From Flagellimonas sp. HMM57 (GTDB lineage: Bacteria > Bacteroidota > Bacteroidia > Flavobacteriales > Flavobacteriaceae): a stretch of 64,000 bases of DNA. Below the pieces are notes generated by a model. The model ran no database searches. It was not told the DNA's origin and worked only from the letters and a program-made list of their open reading frames with translations. Position numbers and translations under genes: made by a program. Within the stretch, counting starts at the first letter, position 1, and each line of letters starts with the position of its first letter. The stretch covers positions 434,001-498,000 of the forward strand of contig NZ_CP090004.1 in NCBI RefSeq assembly GCF_021390175.1, written 5' to 3'. Below, in pieces: positions 1 through 7,515 of this stretch.

Positions 1-305
1 TGGTACAGATAACTCAGCCTAGAGAACCTTGCTACAAATTGGGAATACGATTTGGAACACAAGAAATTTTGAAACAGTTCATAGACCATGAACGTCCGGG
101 AACTTATGTGAAAATCCTGAAAGTAGGCGAGGTCCAAACTGGAGACACAATGGAATTGGTGAAAGAATCCGAAAACACATTGACCATACAACAGTTTTAT
201 AAATTGTTGTTCGCCAGAAAAAAAGATAAAGCTATTTTGAAATTGGCGCTCAATAATGACGGATTACCCAAGAGCAAAAAAGAGAAATTAAAAAAGTATG
301 TATAA
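1..305 (+). CDS. MOSC-domain protein, C-terminal part (5' end outside window)
   Basis: The frame is open from the first bases of the window, so this is the tail of a longer gene. A TTG at 39 lies inside the domain and is not a real start. The visible start, VQITQPREPCYKLGIRFG, is the hallmark of the MOSC domain of the YiiM type: the Gln-Pro-Arg-x-Pro-Cys stretch with the conserved Cys that binds sulfur or molybdenum cofactor in this superfamily. A helical, Lys-rich tail follows, ending at a TAA at 303-305. YiiM-type proteins are linked to molybdenum-cofactor-dependent reduction of N-hydroxylated compounds. The exact substrate cannot be read here. The gene converges with the small secreted-protein gene on the other strand. 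Confidence 0.8.
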   Translation, partial: VQITQPREPCYKLGIRFGTQEILKQFIDHERPGTYVKILKVGEVQTGDTMELVKESENTLTIQQFYKLLFARKKDKAILKLALNNDGLPKSKKEKLKKYV

Positions 306-329
306 AAAAAGAGGCCCAAACTGGACCTC
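304..329 (-). terminator. intrinsic terminator of the 356-736 gene
   Basis: Read on the reverse strand, a GC-rich hairpin (311-329, 7-bp stem including one G-U pair, 5-nt loop) is followed by seven T residues (310-304). On the forward strand the same pair would be a C-A mismatch, so the structure fits reverse-strand RNA better. It lies 27 bp after the stop of the small secreted-protein gene. Confidence 0.65.
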
Positions 330-355
330 CTTTGCACTGAAATTAACTAAACAAA

Positions 356-736
356 CTATCTTACTTCAATAGTCTTTTTGTAGGTACCCATTTTATCTAC
401 AACAACTACTGTATACTCATCTTCAAAAGCTTTTTCAAAATTGAAAGCTTTTTCTACTACAAGCTCTCCTTCAATTGACTCGCTATAAACAAGTCTAGCT
501 TCACTATCATATACTTTTAGAATCACTTCACCTTGTGAAATGTTCAATAGGTTCATCAATATTTTATCACCTTTTTTAATAAAAACCGGGTCTAGTTCAA
601 TAGAAATCAAACTTTTTTCTACTTCACTTTTAGCCTTACCTTTTTTGTCTAAGGCATTTACCGTTCCATTTGCAATTCCTGCGGTTGATACTAAGAGGAA
701 TGCTGCTACCGTAACATAATTTAAAACTGTCTTCAT
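356..736 (-). CDS. small secreted protein of unknown function
   Basis: The protein has 126 aa. Residues 1-28 look like a Sec signal peptide (Lys-2, hydrophobic core, likely cleavage near Ala-Asn-Gly). The mature part starts with a Lys-rich stretch and then reads as alternating beta strands (ISIELDPVFIKKGDKI, GEVILKVYDSEARLVYSE, YTVVVVDKMGTYKKTIEVR). This resembles the single beta-sandwich domains of short secreted Bacteroidota proteins and the fold of T9SS type-A C-terminal domains, although no clear sorting motif is visible. No enzyme residues are recognisable. A promoter-like pair lies upstream at 765-791 and a terminator lies downstream, so it is probably transcribed alone. Function unknown. 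Confidence 0.7.
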   Translation of the reverse strand: MKTVLNYVTVAAFLLVSTAGIANGTVNALDKKGKAKSEVEKSLISIELDPVFIKKGDKILMNLLNISQGEVILKVYDSEARLVYSESIEGELVVEKAFNFEKAFEDEYTVVVVDKMGTYKKTIEVR

Positions 737-764
737 AACTTTTCGTTTTTTTAAGATTACAAGA

Positions 765-791
765 CAAAACTACTACAGGGTTACCAGCCAA
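765..791 (-). promoter_or_regulatory. candidate promoter of the small secreted-protein gene
   Basis: Reverse-strand TAGTTTTG (772-765) matches the Bacteroidota -7 consensus TAnnTTTG, with a TTG (791-789) 16 bp further upstream. That spacing is slightly short. The expected start of transcription is about 20 nt before the ATG at 736. Assigned by pattern only. Confidence 0.35.
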
Positions 792-947
792 AACACCACC
801 ATTTTTTCCATTTTATATGGAATATTACCACCCTTACCATGTTAAACTAACATCATGGTTAAAATAACATAGATTTTAGTTAATTTTGCATATATAGTAT
901 GATTGTCCCGGTAATAACTTTACATAAATAAACCTAAAACGGCTCCA

Positions 948-1817
948 ATGATTCAAAAACCTGCTTTTGAAATAATTGAACCAAGTTTCGGAAACTCGTT
1001 TACCTACCAAAAGTTTGATGAAAACAAGGTAAACAAGAACAATGGATGGCATTACCACCCAGAATTGGAATTGGTATACATTAATGGTGGCTCCGGTAAA
1101 AGACAGATAGGAAGCCATGTATCTTATTTTAGAAACGGTGACCTTATCCTTATTGGATCTAACCTGCCTCACTGCGGATTTACAGATAAACTTACCGGAA
1201 ATAAAAGTGAAACCATTATACAGATGAAGGCGGATTTTCTTGGAAATGATTTTTTTAACATTCCCGAGATGCGAAATATCCATAAGCTTTTTGAAGTCGC
1301 CAAAGGTGGGATTGCATTTTCTGGAAAGACAAAAAACAAAGTCGGTGATAAAATGGAGGTATTGGAATATCAGACCGATTTTCAACGCTTGTTATCAATA
1401 CTCAATATATTAAACCAACTGGCCACTTCAGATGAGATAAAAGTGCTTAATGGTCAGGGGTTTTCCATGGAGACCGAAGTCAAGGACAATGATAGGATAA
1501 ACATTGTCTTTAATCATGTGAAGATCAGTTTTAAGGAGGATATCAGTTTAGATGAAATTGCAGATATGGTGAGCATGACCGTTCCATCTTTTTGTAGGTA
1601 TTTTAAAAAAATAACCAATAAGACCTTTACGCAATTTGTAAACGAGTACCGATTGGTCCATGCTTCCAAACTTTTGGCCGAGCAGCCCATCAGTATCACG
1701 CAAGTCTGTTATGATAGTGGTTTCAATAACTTTTCGCACTTTAATAAATCTTTCAAAGCTTTTACGGGACAAAATCCATCAGAATATCGGAATCAATTAA
1801 AAAGTGTGCTAAAGTAA
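948..1817 (+). CDS. AraC-family transcriptional regulator with N-terminal cupin
   Basis: The protein has 289 aa. Residues about 30-100 form a cupin-like sensor half (WHYHPELELVYI, then GDLILIGSNLPHCGF, typical of the AraC_binding family). Residues about 185-285 form the double helix-turn-helix: first helix pair around ISLDEIADMVSMTVPSFCRY, second around ISITQVCYDSGFNNFSHF, then the family signature ending TGQNPSEYR. It is a DNA-binding regulator whose ligand is unknown. Cupin-AraC proteins of this size in Bacteroidota often control sugar or stress genes. A TAATTTTG at 881-888 resembles a -7 element but has no good partner. The stop is separated by one base from the next gene, so it may be co-transcribed with the AlkB-like gene and could control it. 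Confidence 0.9.
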   Translation: MIQKPAFEIIEPSFGNSFTYQKFDENKVNKNNGWHYHPELELVYINGGSGKRQIGSHVSYFRNGDLILIGSNLPHCGFTDKLTGNKSETIIQMKADFLGNDFFNIPEMRNIHKLFEVAKGGIAFSGKTKNKVGDKMEVLEYQTDFQRLLSILNILNQLATSDEIKVLNGQGFSMETEVKDNDRINIVFNHVKISFKEDISLDEIADMVSMTVPSFCRYFKKITNKTFTQFVNEYRLVHASKLLAEQPISITQVCYDSGFNNFSHFNKSFKAFTGQNPSEYRNQLKSVLK

Positions 1818-1818
1818 A

Positions 1819-2415
1819 ATGTCGCTTTTCTCCGAGAAAATAGATTTAGGGCTAAAGGACAGTGATATCTGTTACTACCCTAATTTCTTAACTCAAGAAA
1901 AGGCCAATGTCTATTTTAAGACACTCAGAGACCAGACTCCCTGGCAACAAGATAAGATTACCGTCTTTGGAAAAACATATGATCAACCTAGATTGACCGC
2001 ACTCTACGGAAATAACGGAAGAGCGTACTCCTATTCCAATATAACCATGCAACCGTATGTGTTTACGGCAGAATTACTCCAGATAAAATCAATGATCGAA
2101 GAAGAGGCTAACATTGAGTTTTCCACTTGTCTTTTAAACTATTACAGAGATGGAAAAGATAGTAATGGGTGGCATGCAGATAATGAAAAAGAGTTAGGCA
2201 AGAATCCAATAATCGCATCCGTATCATTTGGAGCAGAACGGTTTTTCAATCTTAGGCACCAAAAAGACAAAGCATTAAAGCATAAGATACTTTTAGAGCA
2301 TGGAAGTCTTTTATTGATGAAAGGAGAAACGCAGCACCATTGGCATCATCAAATAGCAAAAACAGCCAAGAAAATTGGTGAGCGGATTAATCTGACCTTT
2401 AGAATAATCAGATAA
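1819..2415 (+). CDS. AlkB-like 2-oxoglutarate/Fe(II)-dependent dioxygenase
   Basis: The protein has 198 aa, the size of AlkB/ALKBH2-type enzymes. The pattern matches the 2OG-Fe(II) oxygenase fold: N-L-L-N-Y-Y-R-D-G, then Gly-Trp-His-Ala-Asp (the HxD iron ligands), IASVSFGAERFFNLRH, a distal His in the HHWHHQ stretch, and the C-terminal RINLTFR whose arginines bind 2-oxoglutarate. The expected reaction is oxidative removal of alkyl lesions (1-methyladenine, 3-methylcytosine) from DNA or RNA. It follows the AraC-type gene by one base, suggesting translational coupling and joint expression. That is reminiscent of Ada/AlkB pairs, but the regulator here lacks an Ada methyltransferase domain. The substrate is inferred from the family. 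Confidence 0.88.
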   Translation: MSLFSEKIDLGLKDSDICYYPNFLTQEKANVYFKTLRDQTPWQQDKITVFGKTYDQPRLTALYGNNGRAYSYSNITMQPYVFTAELLQIKSMIEEEANIEFSTCLLNYYRDGKDSNGWHADNEKELGKNPIIASVSFGAERFFNLRHQKDKALKHKILLEHGSLLLMKGETQHHWHHQIAKTAKKIGERINLTFRIIR

Positions 2416-2419
2416 TCAT

Positions 2420-3187
2420 TTAGGCAAACAAATCGTTCAATACTTTGGCTAGCCTTAACCCACCTTTTTGCAACTGACCAAACAGTAAATCATTGTACTT
2501 ATAACTATACTGGTATCCAATTTTTTCACCTAGCTCAACCGAAGCATACAGCTCCGCAGCCAACAAATGGGATTCATGTACCCAGTCATAAATTGTTCCT
2601 TCCTGAATTTTCTTACGTTCCCTTCTGGACAATCTATCAAGTTCGATAGCCAACTCGGTATAGGTCATGCCATAGGAAACAATCAGATTTGTGTCCCATA
2701 ACCTGTGTAAATTGGTATCCTCGCCAAACCATTGCAATTGAATATCGTTACCGCCCTTATCCTCTGCCCTACTTGTGTGCATGGGCTGGTGCAGATCACC
2801 GACCAGATGTACCAACATTTTTAAGTGAAACACTCTATTCTCCCTTTCACTGTTCTTATTTTTCACAACCCGGATACATTCTTCAATAGCCATGACCACA
2901 TCGCCAAATTCACTTTTTTCTGAATCCTCATAGCGCATGTCCAAAGGATAATTGACATAATGCCAAGGAGAAAATTTGGAATTGCTTCTATCTGCTTTTA
3001 TTTCATCGGCATATGTTGAGACAAAAGCTAAACTATGCCCATCCAGTAAATCATTTAAGGCCCGCTTGGCTTTTCCAGAGAGATGGTTCTGCGCAATATG
3101 TCCAGTGACCCGGTGACCCGTTTTCCCCCAATAATTACTAAATCCCAATAGTGGAACCAATAAAAAAAGAAAAAATACCTTGTTCAT
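2420..3187 (-). CDS. S1/P1-type zinc-dependent nuclease, secreted
   Basis: The protein has 255 aa. An N-terminal signal peptide (about residues 1-18) is followed directly by Trp-Gly-Lys-Thr-Gly-His, so cleavage would expose the N-terminal Trp that ligates zinc in S1/P1 nucleases. Other expected zinc ligands are visible: Asp in TYADEIKAD, His in PWHYVNYP, the HLVGDLHQPMH stretch, Asp in GGND, and the His of NLHRLWD. All nine classical ligand positions appear to be occupied. The family cleaves single-stranded DNA or RNA and 3'-phosphomonoesters. In flavobacteria such enzymes probably serve phosphate or nucleotide scavenging in the periplasm or outside. It converges with the AlkB-like gene with only 4 bp between stops. 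Confidence 0.92.
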   Translation of the reverse strand: MNKVFFLFLLVPLLGFSNYWGKTGHRVTGHIAQNHLSGKAKRALNDLLDGHSLAFVSTYADEIKADRSNSKFSPWHYVNYPLDMRYEDSEKSEFGDVVMAIEECIRVVKNKNSERENRVFHLKMLVHLVGDLHQPMHTSRAEDKGGNDIQLQWFGEDTNLHRLWDTNLIVSYGMTYTELAIELDRLSRRERKKIQEGTIYDWVHESHLLAAELYASVELGEKIGYQYSYKYNDLLFGQLQKGGLRLAKVLNDLFA

Positions 3188-3301
3188 GATTGATGATTTT
3201 TTTCAAAATTAGAAAACTGAATTGAGATGACCCCAAATAATTACCTGCTTTTAAATTCAAAATGAGAAGAATTAAAAATCAAAATAAATTTAATATATTT
3301 A

Positions 3302-3320
3302 TGATATTAAAATAATATCA
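3302..3320. promoter_or_regulatory. perfect 8-3-8 dyad upstream of the SPFH gene
   Basis: TGATATTA-AAA-TAATATCA is a perfect 8-bp inverted repeat with a 3-bp spacer, ending 17 bp before the ATG at 3338. The position fits an operator. Because the operon also encodes a ribbon-helix-helix protein (4247-4420), autoregulation is conceivable. The flank is very AT-rich, so chance is not excluded. Confidence 0.4.
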
Positions 3321-3337
3321 ATTTAAATTAATCTATA

Positions 3338-4198
3338 ATGGAGAATGAAAAAATAATTATACCGCTCAATGGCTATTTTATGCTATTTGTAAGTTTACTT
3401 TTACTTTTTGGAGGAGTGACCATAATAGTTTACACACATATCGCTTGGTTTGGAATCTTCATCCTAATGGGTCTGGTATCTACCGCCGGATTGGTTTTAG
3501 TAAACCCAAATAGCTCCAGAGTATTACTTTTGTTTGGAAAGTATGTAGGGACGATAAAGAAAAATGGGCTGTATTGGGTAAATCCTTTATATTCTAAAAG
3601 GAAAATCTCTTTAAGAGCAAGTAATTTTGATAGTGAACGCCTTAAAGTAAATGATAAACTGGGCAATCCGGTAATGATAAGTACCATTTTGGTCTGGCGG
3701 GTTACCGACACCTATAAAGCTGCATTTGATGTTGATGACTATAAAAACTTTGTTAGAGTGCAGACTGATGCCGCCGTTCGTAAACTGGCCAGCATGTATC
3801 CCTATGACAATTTTGCGGATGAAGGCATAGAAGAAGACATTACCCTGCGATCTAGTTTAAACGAAGTAAGCGAAGCACTGGAGAAAGAAGTCCAAGAAAG
3901 ATTGGCCATGGCCGGAATCGAAGTCTTAGAAGCAAGAATTGGCTATCTGGCATATGCGCAGGAGATTGCCAATGCAATGCTTAAAAGACAACAGGCCACC
4001 GCCATTGTTGCTGCCAGACATAAAATTGTTGAAGGTGCGGTAAGTATGGTAGAAATGGCATTGGACGAATTGAATGAAAAACAAATAGTTGACTTGGACG
4101 AAGAACGCAAAGCTGCCATGGTAAGCAATTTAATGGTCGTTCTTTGTTCGGACAAAGATGCTTCGCCCATTGTGAATACCGGGACGTTAAATCATTAA
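3338..4198 (+). CDS. SPFH/band-7 domain membrane protein
   Basis: The protein has 286 aa. Two N-terminal hydrophobic segments (about 12-32 and 35-52) anchor it. The SPFH/prohibitin-like domain follows (about 55-215: VNPNSSRVLLLFGKYVGTIK, later SEALEKEVQERLAMAGIEVLEARI) and then an Ala/Glu-rich helical stretch typical of oligomerising SPFH proteins. Such proteins form membrane-associated rings or scaffolds and often support proteases or envelope stress functions. No protease gene is adjacent here. The next gene, 48 bp downstream, is a small RHH protein that commonly accompanies this family in Bacteroidota. The frame stays open for 15 more codons after the stop (see findings). Confidence 0.88.
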   Translation: MENEKIIIPLNGYFMLFVSLLLLFGGVTIIVYTHIAWFGIFILMGLVSTAGLVLVNPNSSRVLLLFGKYVGTIKKNGLYWVNPLYSKRKISLRASNFDSERLKVNDKLGNPVMISTILVWRVTDTYKAAFDVDDYKNFVRVQTDAAVRKLASMYPYDNFADEGIEEDITLRSSLNEVSEALEKEVQERLAMAGIEVLEARIGYLAYAQEIANAMLKRQQATAIVAARHKIVEGAVSMVEMALDELNEKQIVDLDEERKAAMVSNLMVVLCSDKDASPIVNTGTLNH

Positions 4199-4246
4199 CA
4201 TACGGAGGAGGACAGCATTGAAAAAATAATAGGTAGTAAAAAATAG

Positions 4247-4420
4247 ATGAGTAAGAAAAAAGCATTTGCTTTAAGGCTTAATGAAGATATGCTCAAAGCA
4301 ATTGAAAAATGGGCTACTGATGAATTTCGTAGCACAAACGGACAAATAGAGTGGATATTGATGAAAGGTCTTAAAGAGGCCAAAAGGGAGCCAAAAAAGA
4401 AAGATATTGGCAATAACTAA
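4247..4420 (+). CDS. 57-aa Arc-like ribbon-helix-helix protein
   Basis: Short gene starting at ATG 4247 and ending at TAA 4418-4420. The translation begins MSKKKAFALRLNEDMLKAIE, followed by KWATDEFRSTNGQIEWIL and a Lys-rich tail. The beta strand (KKAFALRLN) followed by two helices with the RSTNGQIEWIL turn is the Arc/MetJ ribbon-helix-helix layout. It would be a dimeric DNA-binding protein. It sits just downstream of the SPFH gene on the same strand, so joint transcription is likely, and a perfect dyad upstream of that gene is a possible target. A toxin-antitoxin role is not supported because no toxin-sized partner is present. Confidence 0.8.
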   Translation: MSKKKAFALRLNEDMLKAIEKWATDEFRSTNGQIEWILMKGLKEAKREPKKKDIGNN

Positions 4421-4481
4421 TTTTTGTGATTTTTTTAACTCATCTTCATCTTAAATTTGGGGAGCTAACTCAAACTATCTA

Positions 4482-6680
4482 ATGCGAATACTTCGTTTTG
4501 TACTTGTTACAATGCTCCTTCCCGTTTTCCTTGTTGCGCAGACCAACACCAAACAATTTACCGTAAAATATATTACCCAATCTATCAAAATCGATGGTGT
4601 ACTGGATGAGTCCGTTTGGGAAACCGCAGAGAGCGCCCATGACTTTCAGCAATATTTCCCTTCAGACTCTATTTTGGCCATACAACAAACCGATATAAAA
4701 ATGGTCTATAGCGCTACCACATTATACATTGGCGTAAAATTAAATACCGAAGGGGATGATTATGTAATTCCGTCTTTGCAAAGAGATTATAGAGCTGGTG
4801 GCAATGATAACATTAGCTTACTGTTCGATACTTTTAATGATGGTACAAATGCATTTCTTTTTGGCATGAATCCTTATGGAGTTCGCAGAGAAGCACTAAT
4901 ATCCAACGGTGGAGGCGATTTGGGTGGTTTTACTACCTCATGGGACGTAAAATGGAAAGGAGAATCCAAAATGTACGATGGATATTACATCTGTGAAATG
5001 GCAATACCATTGACATCCTTCAAATTTAAACAGGGAGAGACCAAATGGCGCTTTAACAGCTATCGTTTTGATATGCAGACCAATGAAACCAGCACCTGGA
5101 TGGAAATACCTCAGAACCAGCTTATTTTTAGCCTTGCCTTTATGGGAGATATGGTTTTTGAAAAGCCCCTAGGAAAATCCAGAACTCCCTTAGCAATAAT
5201 ACCTTATGTGAACGGACTCTCTGCAAAAGACTTTGAAACCGATGAATCCGTGAACGAGCTAAATTTTGGTGGCGATGCCAAAGTATCCATAGGCAACGGA
5301 ATGAATTTGGATATCACCCTTAATCCCGATTTTTCCAATGTCGAGGTAGATAATATTTTTACAAACCTGACCCGATTCGAGATTTCCTTACCGGAAAGAA
5401 GGCAGTTTTTTATCGATAACAGTGATTTATTTGCCACATTCGGCAACGAACGTGACTCTAACCCATTTTTTTCAAGAAGAATAGGGATTGCAGAAGATGC
5501 TGATGGTGAAACAATTGAAAATGGTATTATTGGTGGAATCCGTCTTAGTGGAAAACTAAATGAGGATTGGCGACTAGGTTTGTTGAACCTTCAGACCGAA
5601 GAAGACACCGACAATGAAATCCCAAGTAATAACAATACCGTTTTTGCCCTTCAAAAAAAGATGTTCTCACGGTCTAACCTTAGCTTCATTTTTGTAAATA
5701 GGGAAACTTTTAAAGATTATGATTTTGTTTCTGAAGAAGATAGATACAATCGTGTTGTAGGGCTGGATTACAATCTTGCATCCTCGGACAACACCTGGGT
5801 AGGTAAATTTTTCTTTCATAAATCTTTTGCGCATGATATTGGAAATGAAGACAGTTCTGGGGGCGTGGATTTACAGTATAACTCAAGACGTATTAATTTT
5901 GGGCTGCGTGGAAATTATGTAGGAGACGATTTTAGGTCCGATTTAGGGTTTGTGAGAAGAAACGATATCATCGCGGCAAGACCTTTTGTAGAATTCAATT
6001 TTTGGCCAAAAAAGGGTAAAATAAACAATCATGGTTTTCGCTTTAGTCCAAATGCTATCTGGAGACCTACTTTAGATTTTCAAAACACAGACTATACTAT
6101 TTTTACCAGATGGGGTGCACAATTTAAGACACAGGAAGAAATAGGCATAAGAATGTTCAACAGATTTACTTTCTTAACCGAAACTTTTGACCCAACTGGA
6201 ACCGATGGCGCTGTTGAGCTTCCGGCGAACCAAGGATATTATTACACTAGCTACGAAATTGGATTCGAAAGTGACCGAAGAAAAGTATTCTCATATGCTG
6301 TGGAACCTGGGTATGGAGACTTTTTCAATGGTACCCGTTTTTCATTTGAAGGAGATATGAGTTTGAGGTTACAACCAAAGGTTACCCTTTCCTTAGCATT
6401 GAACTATGATAAAATCAGTCTTCCGGACCCCTTCCCAAGCGCAGATTTATGGTTGATAAGTCCAAGGGTTAACGTAACTTTTAACAAATCTGTATTTTGG
6501 TCAACCCTGGTTCAATATAGCAACCAAAGGGATAATCTTGGGTTCAATTCCCGCTTGCAGTGGCGATTTGCACCGCTTTCGGATTTATTTATTGTTTACA
6601 ACGACAACTACTTTGTAAACACATTTATGCCAAGAAACAGATCCATAAACCTGAAGCTTACCTACTGGCTAAACATTTAG
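4482..6680 (+). CDS. DUF5916 outer-membrane protein with CBM9-like domain
   Basis: The protein has 732 aa. A signal peptide covers about residues 1-19 (ending FLVAQ). A CBM9-like beta-sandwich follows at about 25-215 (IKIDGVLDESVWETAE is the characteristic start). The remainder, about 235-732, reads as amphipathic strands with repeated N-P-D-F-S-N-V-E and GLRGNYVGDDFRSDLGF type motifs and ends in an aromatic residue-rich strand, as expected for an outer-membrane beta barrel. This is the DUF5916 architecture common in Bacteroidota. The substrate is unknown. Carbohydrate or peptide binding has been proposed from the CBM9 part only. The next gene begins one base after the stop, so co-transcription with the HAD phosphatase is likely. 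Confidence 0.88.
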   Translation: MRILRFVLVTMLLPVFLVAQTNTKQFTVKYITQSIKIDGVLDESVWETAESAHDFQQYFPSDSILAIQQTDIKMVYSATTLYIGVKLNTEGDDYVIPSLQRDYRAGGNDNISLLFDTFNDGTNAFLFGMNPYGVRREALISNGGGDLGGFTTSWDVKWKGESKMYDGYYICEMAIPLTSFKFKQGETKWRFNSYRFDMQTNETSTWMEIPQNQLIFSLAFMGDMVFEKPLGKSRTPLAIIPYVNGLSAKDFETDESVNELNFGGDAKVSIGNGMNLDITLNPDFSNVEVDNIFTNLTRFEISLPERRQFFIDNSDLFATFGNERDSNPFFSRRIGIAEDADGETIENGIIGGIRLSGKLNEDWRLGLLNLQTEEDTDNEIPSNNNTVFALQKKMFSRSNLSFIFVNRETFKDYDFVSEEDRYNRVVGLDYNLASSDNTWVGKFFFHKSFAHDIGNEDSSGGVDLQYNSRRINFGLRGNYVGDDFRSDLGFVRRNDIIAARPFVEFNFWPKKGKINNHGFRFSPNAIWRPTLDFQNTDYTIFTRWGAQFKTQEEIGIRMFNRFTFLTETFDPTGTDGAVELPANQGYYYTSYEIGFESDRRKVFSYAVEPGYGDFFNGTRFSFEGDMSLRLQPKVTLSLALNYDKISLPDPFPSADLWLISPRVNVTFNKSVFWSTLVQYSNQRDNLGFNSRLQWRFAPLSDLFIVYNDNYFVNTFMPRNRSINLKLTYWLNI

Positions 6681-6681
6681 A

Positions 6682-7479
6682 ATGAATTTTAAAGTGCTCT
6701 GTTCCGATTTAGACGGAACGCTACTATCAACAAAAAACGATGTATCCGAATTCACGATTTCGGAAATCAATCGCATAAAGAACAAATTAAAAATCATATT
6801 GGTTTCCGCAAGAATGCCAAAATCCATGACCTATTTGCAACAAAGAATGGGCATACAGGATAATCCGATAATCTGTTATAATGGTGCCTTGGTTATGTCA
6901 GGAACTAAAGAGCTTAGTTCTACGAGCATTCCAACTGAAAATATTGATGAGCTTTACGACCGTTGCAAATGCTACAATATTAAACTTGGACTTTACCATA
7001 AAGATGAGTGGTGCGTTAGTGAAAACTCCGAGCGTGTTGAAAAAGAAATCTTCAATACGAGGGCAGAACCTATATTTGAACCTACCGAGAAAACCTTGGA
7101 AAGGTGGAGAGAAAATAATAGTGGACCGCATAAAATAATGCTCATGGGTACCAAGGAAAATATGGATGATATAACCCTGGTGCTGACAAACAAATTCTCA
7201 TCAGTTCTAAACCATTACCGCTCCAATGATACCTTGATTGAAGTTGCACCAAGGACAACATCAAAACTAAAGGCAATCGCAACGCTTTTAGAGCCCAAAA
7301 CCACTTTAAAAGAAGTAATAGCATTTGGAGATAACTATAATGACATTGAAATGCTAAAAAATGTTGGGTATGGAGTAGCAGTATCCAATGCAAGAAATGA
7401 AGCAAAACAAATTGCCGATGCCATCACTTTAACCAATAAAGAAAATGGTGTGGCACAATTCATCAAAGACCATCTTTGA
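6682..7479 (+). CDS. HAD-superfamily phosphatase, Cof type
   Basis: The protein has 265 aa. Motif I is FKVLCSDLDGTLLS (nucleophile and acid Asp-8/Asp-10 by position), motif II is the VSAR stretch, motif III is a Lys in TTSKLKAI, and motif IV is IAFGDNYNDIEML with its Gly-Asp-x-x-x-Asp. The long C2-type cap between motifs II and III places it in the Cof/YbiV subfamily, which hydrolyses sugar phosphates or similar small phosphorylated metabolites in the cytoplasm. It begins one base after the DUF5916 stop. The specific substrate cannot be read from the sequence. Confidence 0.92.
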   Translation: MNFKVLCSDLDGTLLSTKNDVSEFTISEINRIKNKLKIILVSARMPKSMTYLQQRMGIQDNPIICYNGALVMSGTKELSSTSIPTENIDELYDRCKCYNIKLGLYHKDEWCVSENSERVEKEIFNTRAEPIFEPTEKTLERWRENNSGPHKIMLMGTKENMDDITLVLTNKFSSVLNHYRSNDTLIEVAPRTTSKLKAIATLLEPKTTLKEVIAFGDNYNDIEMLKNVGYGVAVSNARNEAKQIADAITLTNKENGVAQFIKDHL

Positions 7480-7515
7480 TTTTCCTATATTTGAATCAAT
7501 AGCCAACGCAACACT

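Noticed and set aside
876..1385. 169-codon reverse frame overlapping the AraC-type gene
   Set aside because: Low-complexity, Phe/Ile/Lys-rich translation opposite a clear regulator gene, with no domain or start signal.
4204..4220. GGAGGAGG as a Shine-Dalgarno for a gene starting at TTG 4218
   Set aside because: The frame from that TTG stops after three codons, and the sequence is too far from the real ATG at 4247. It more likely reflects Glu-Glu codons of the in-frame tail.
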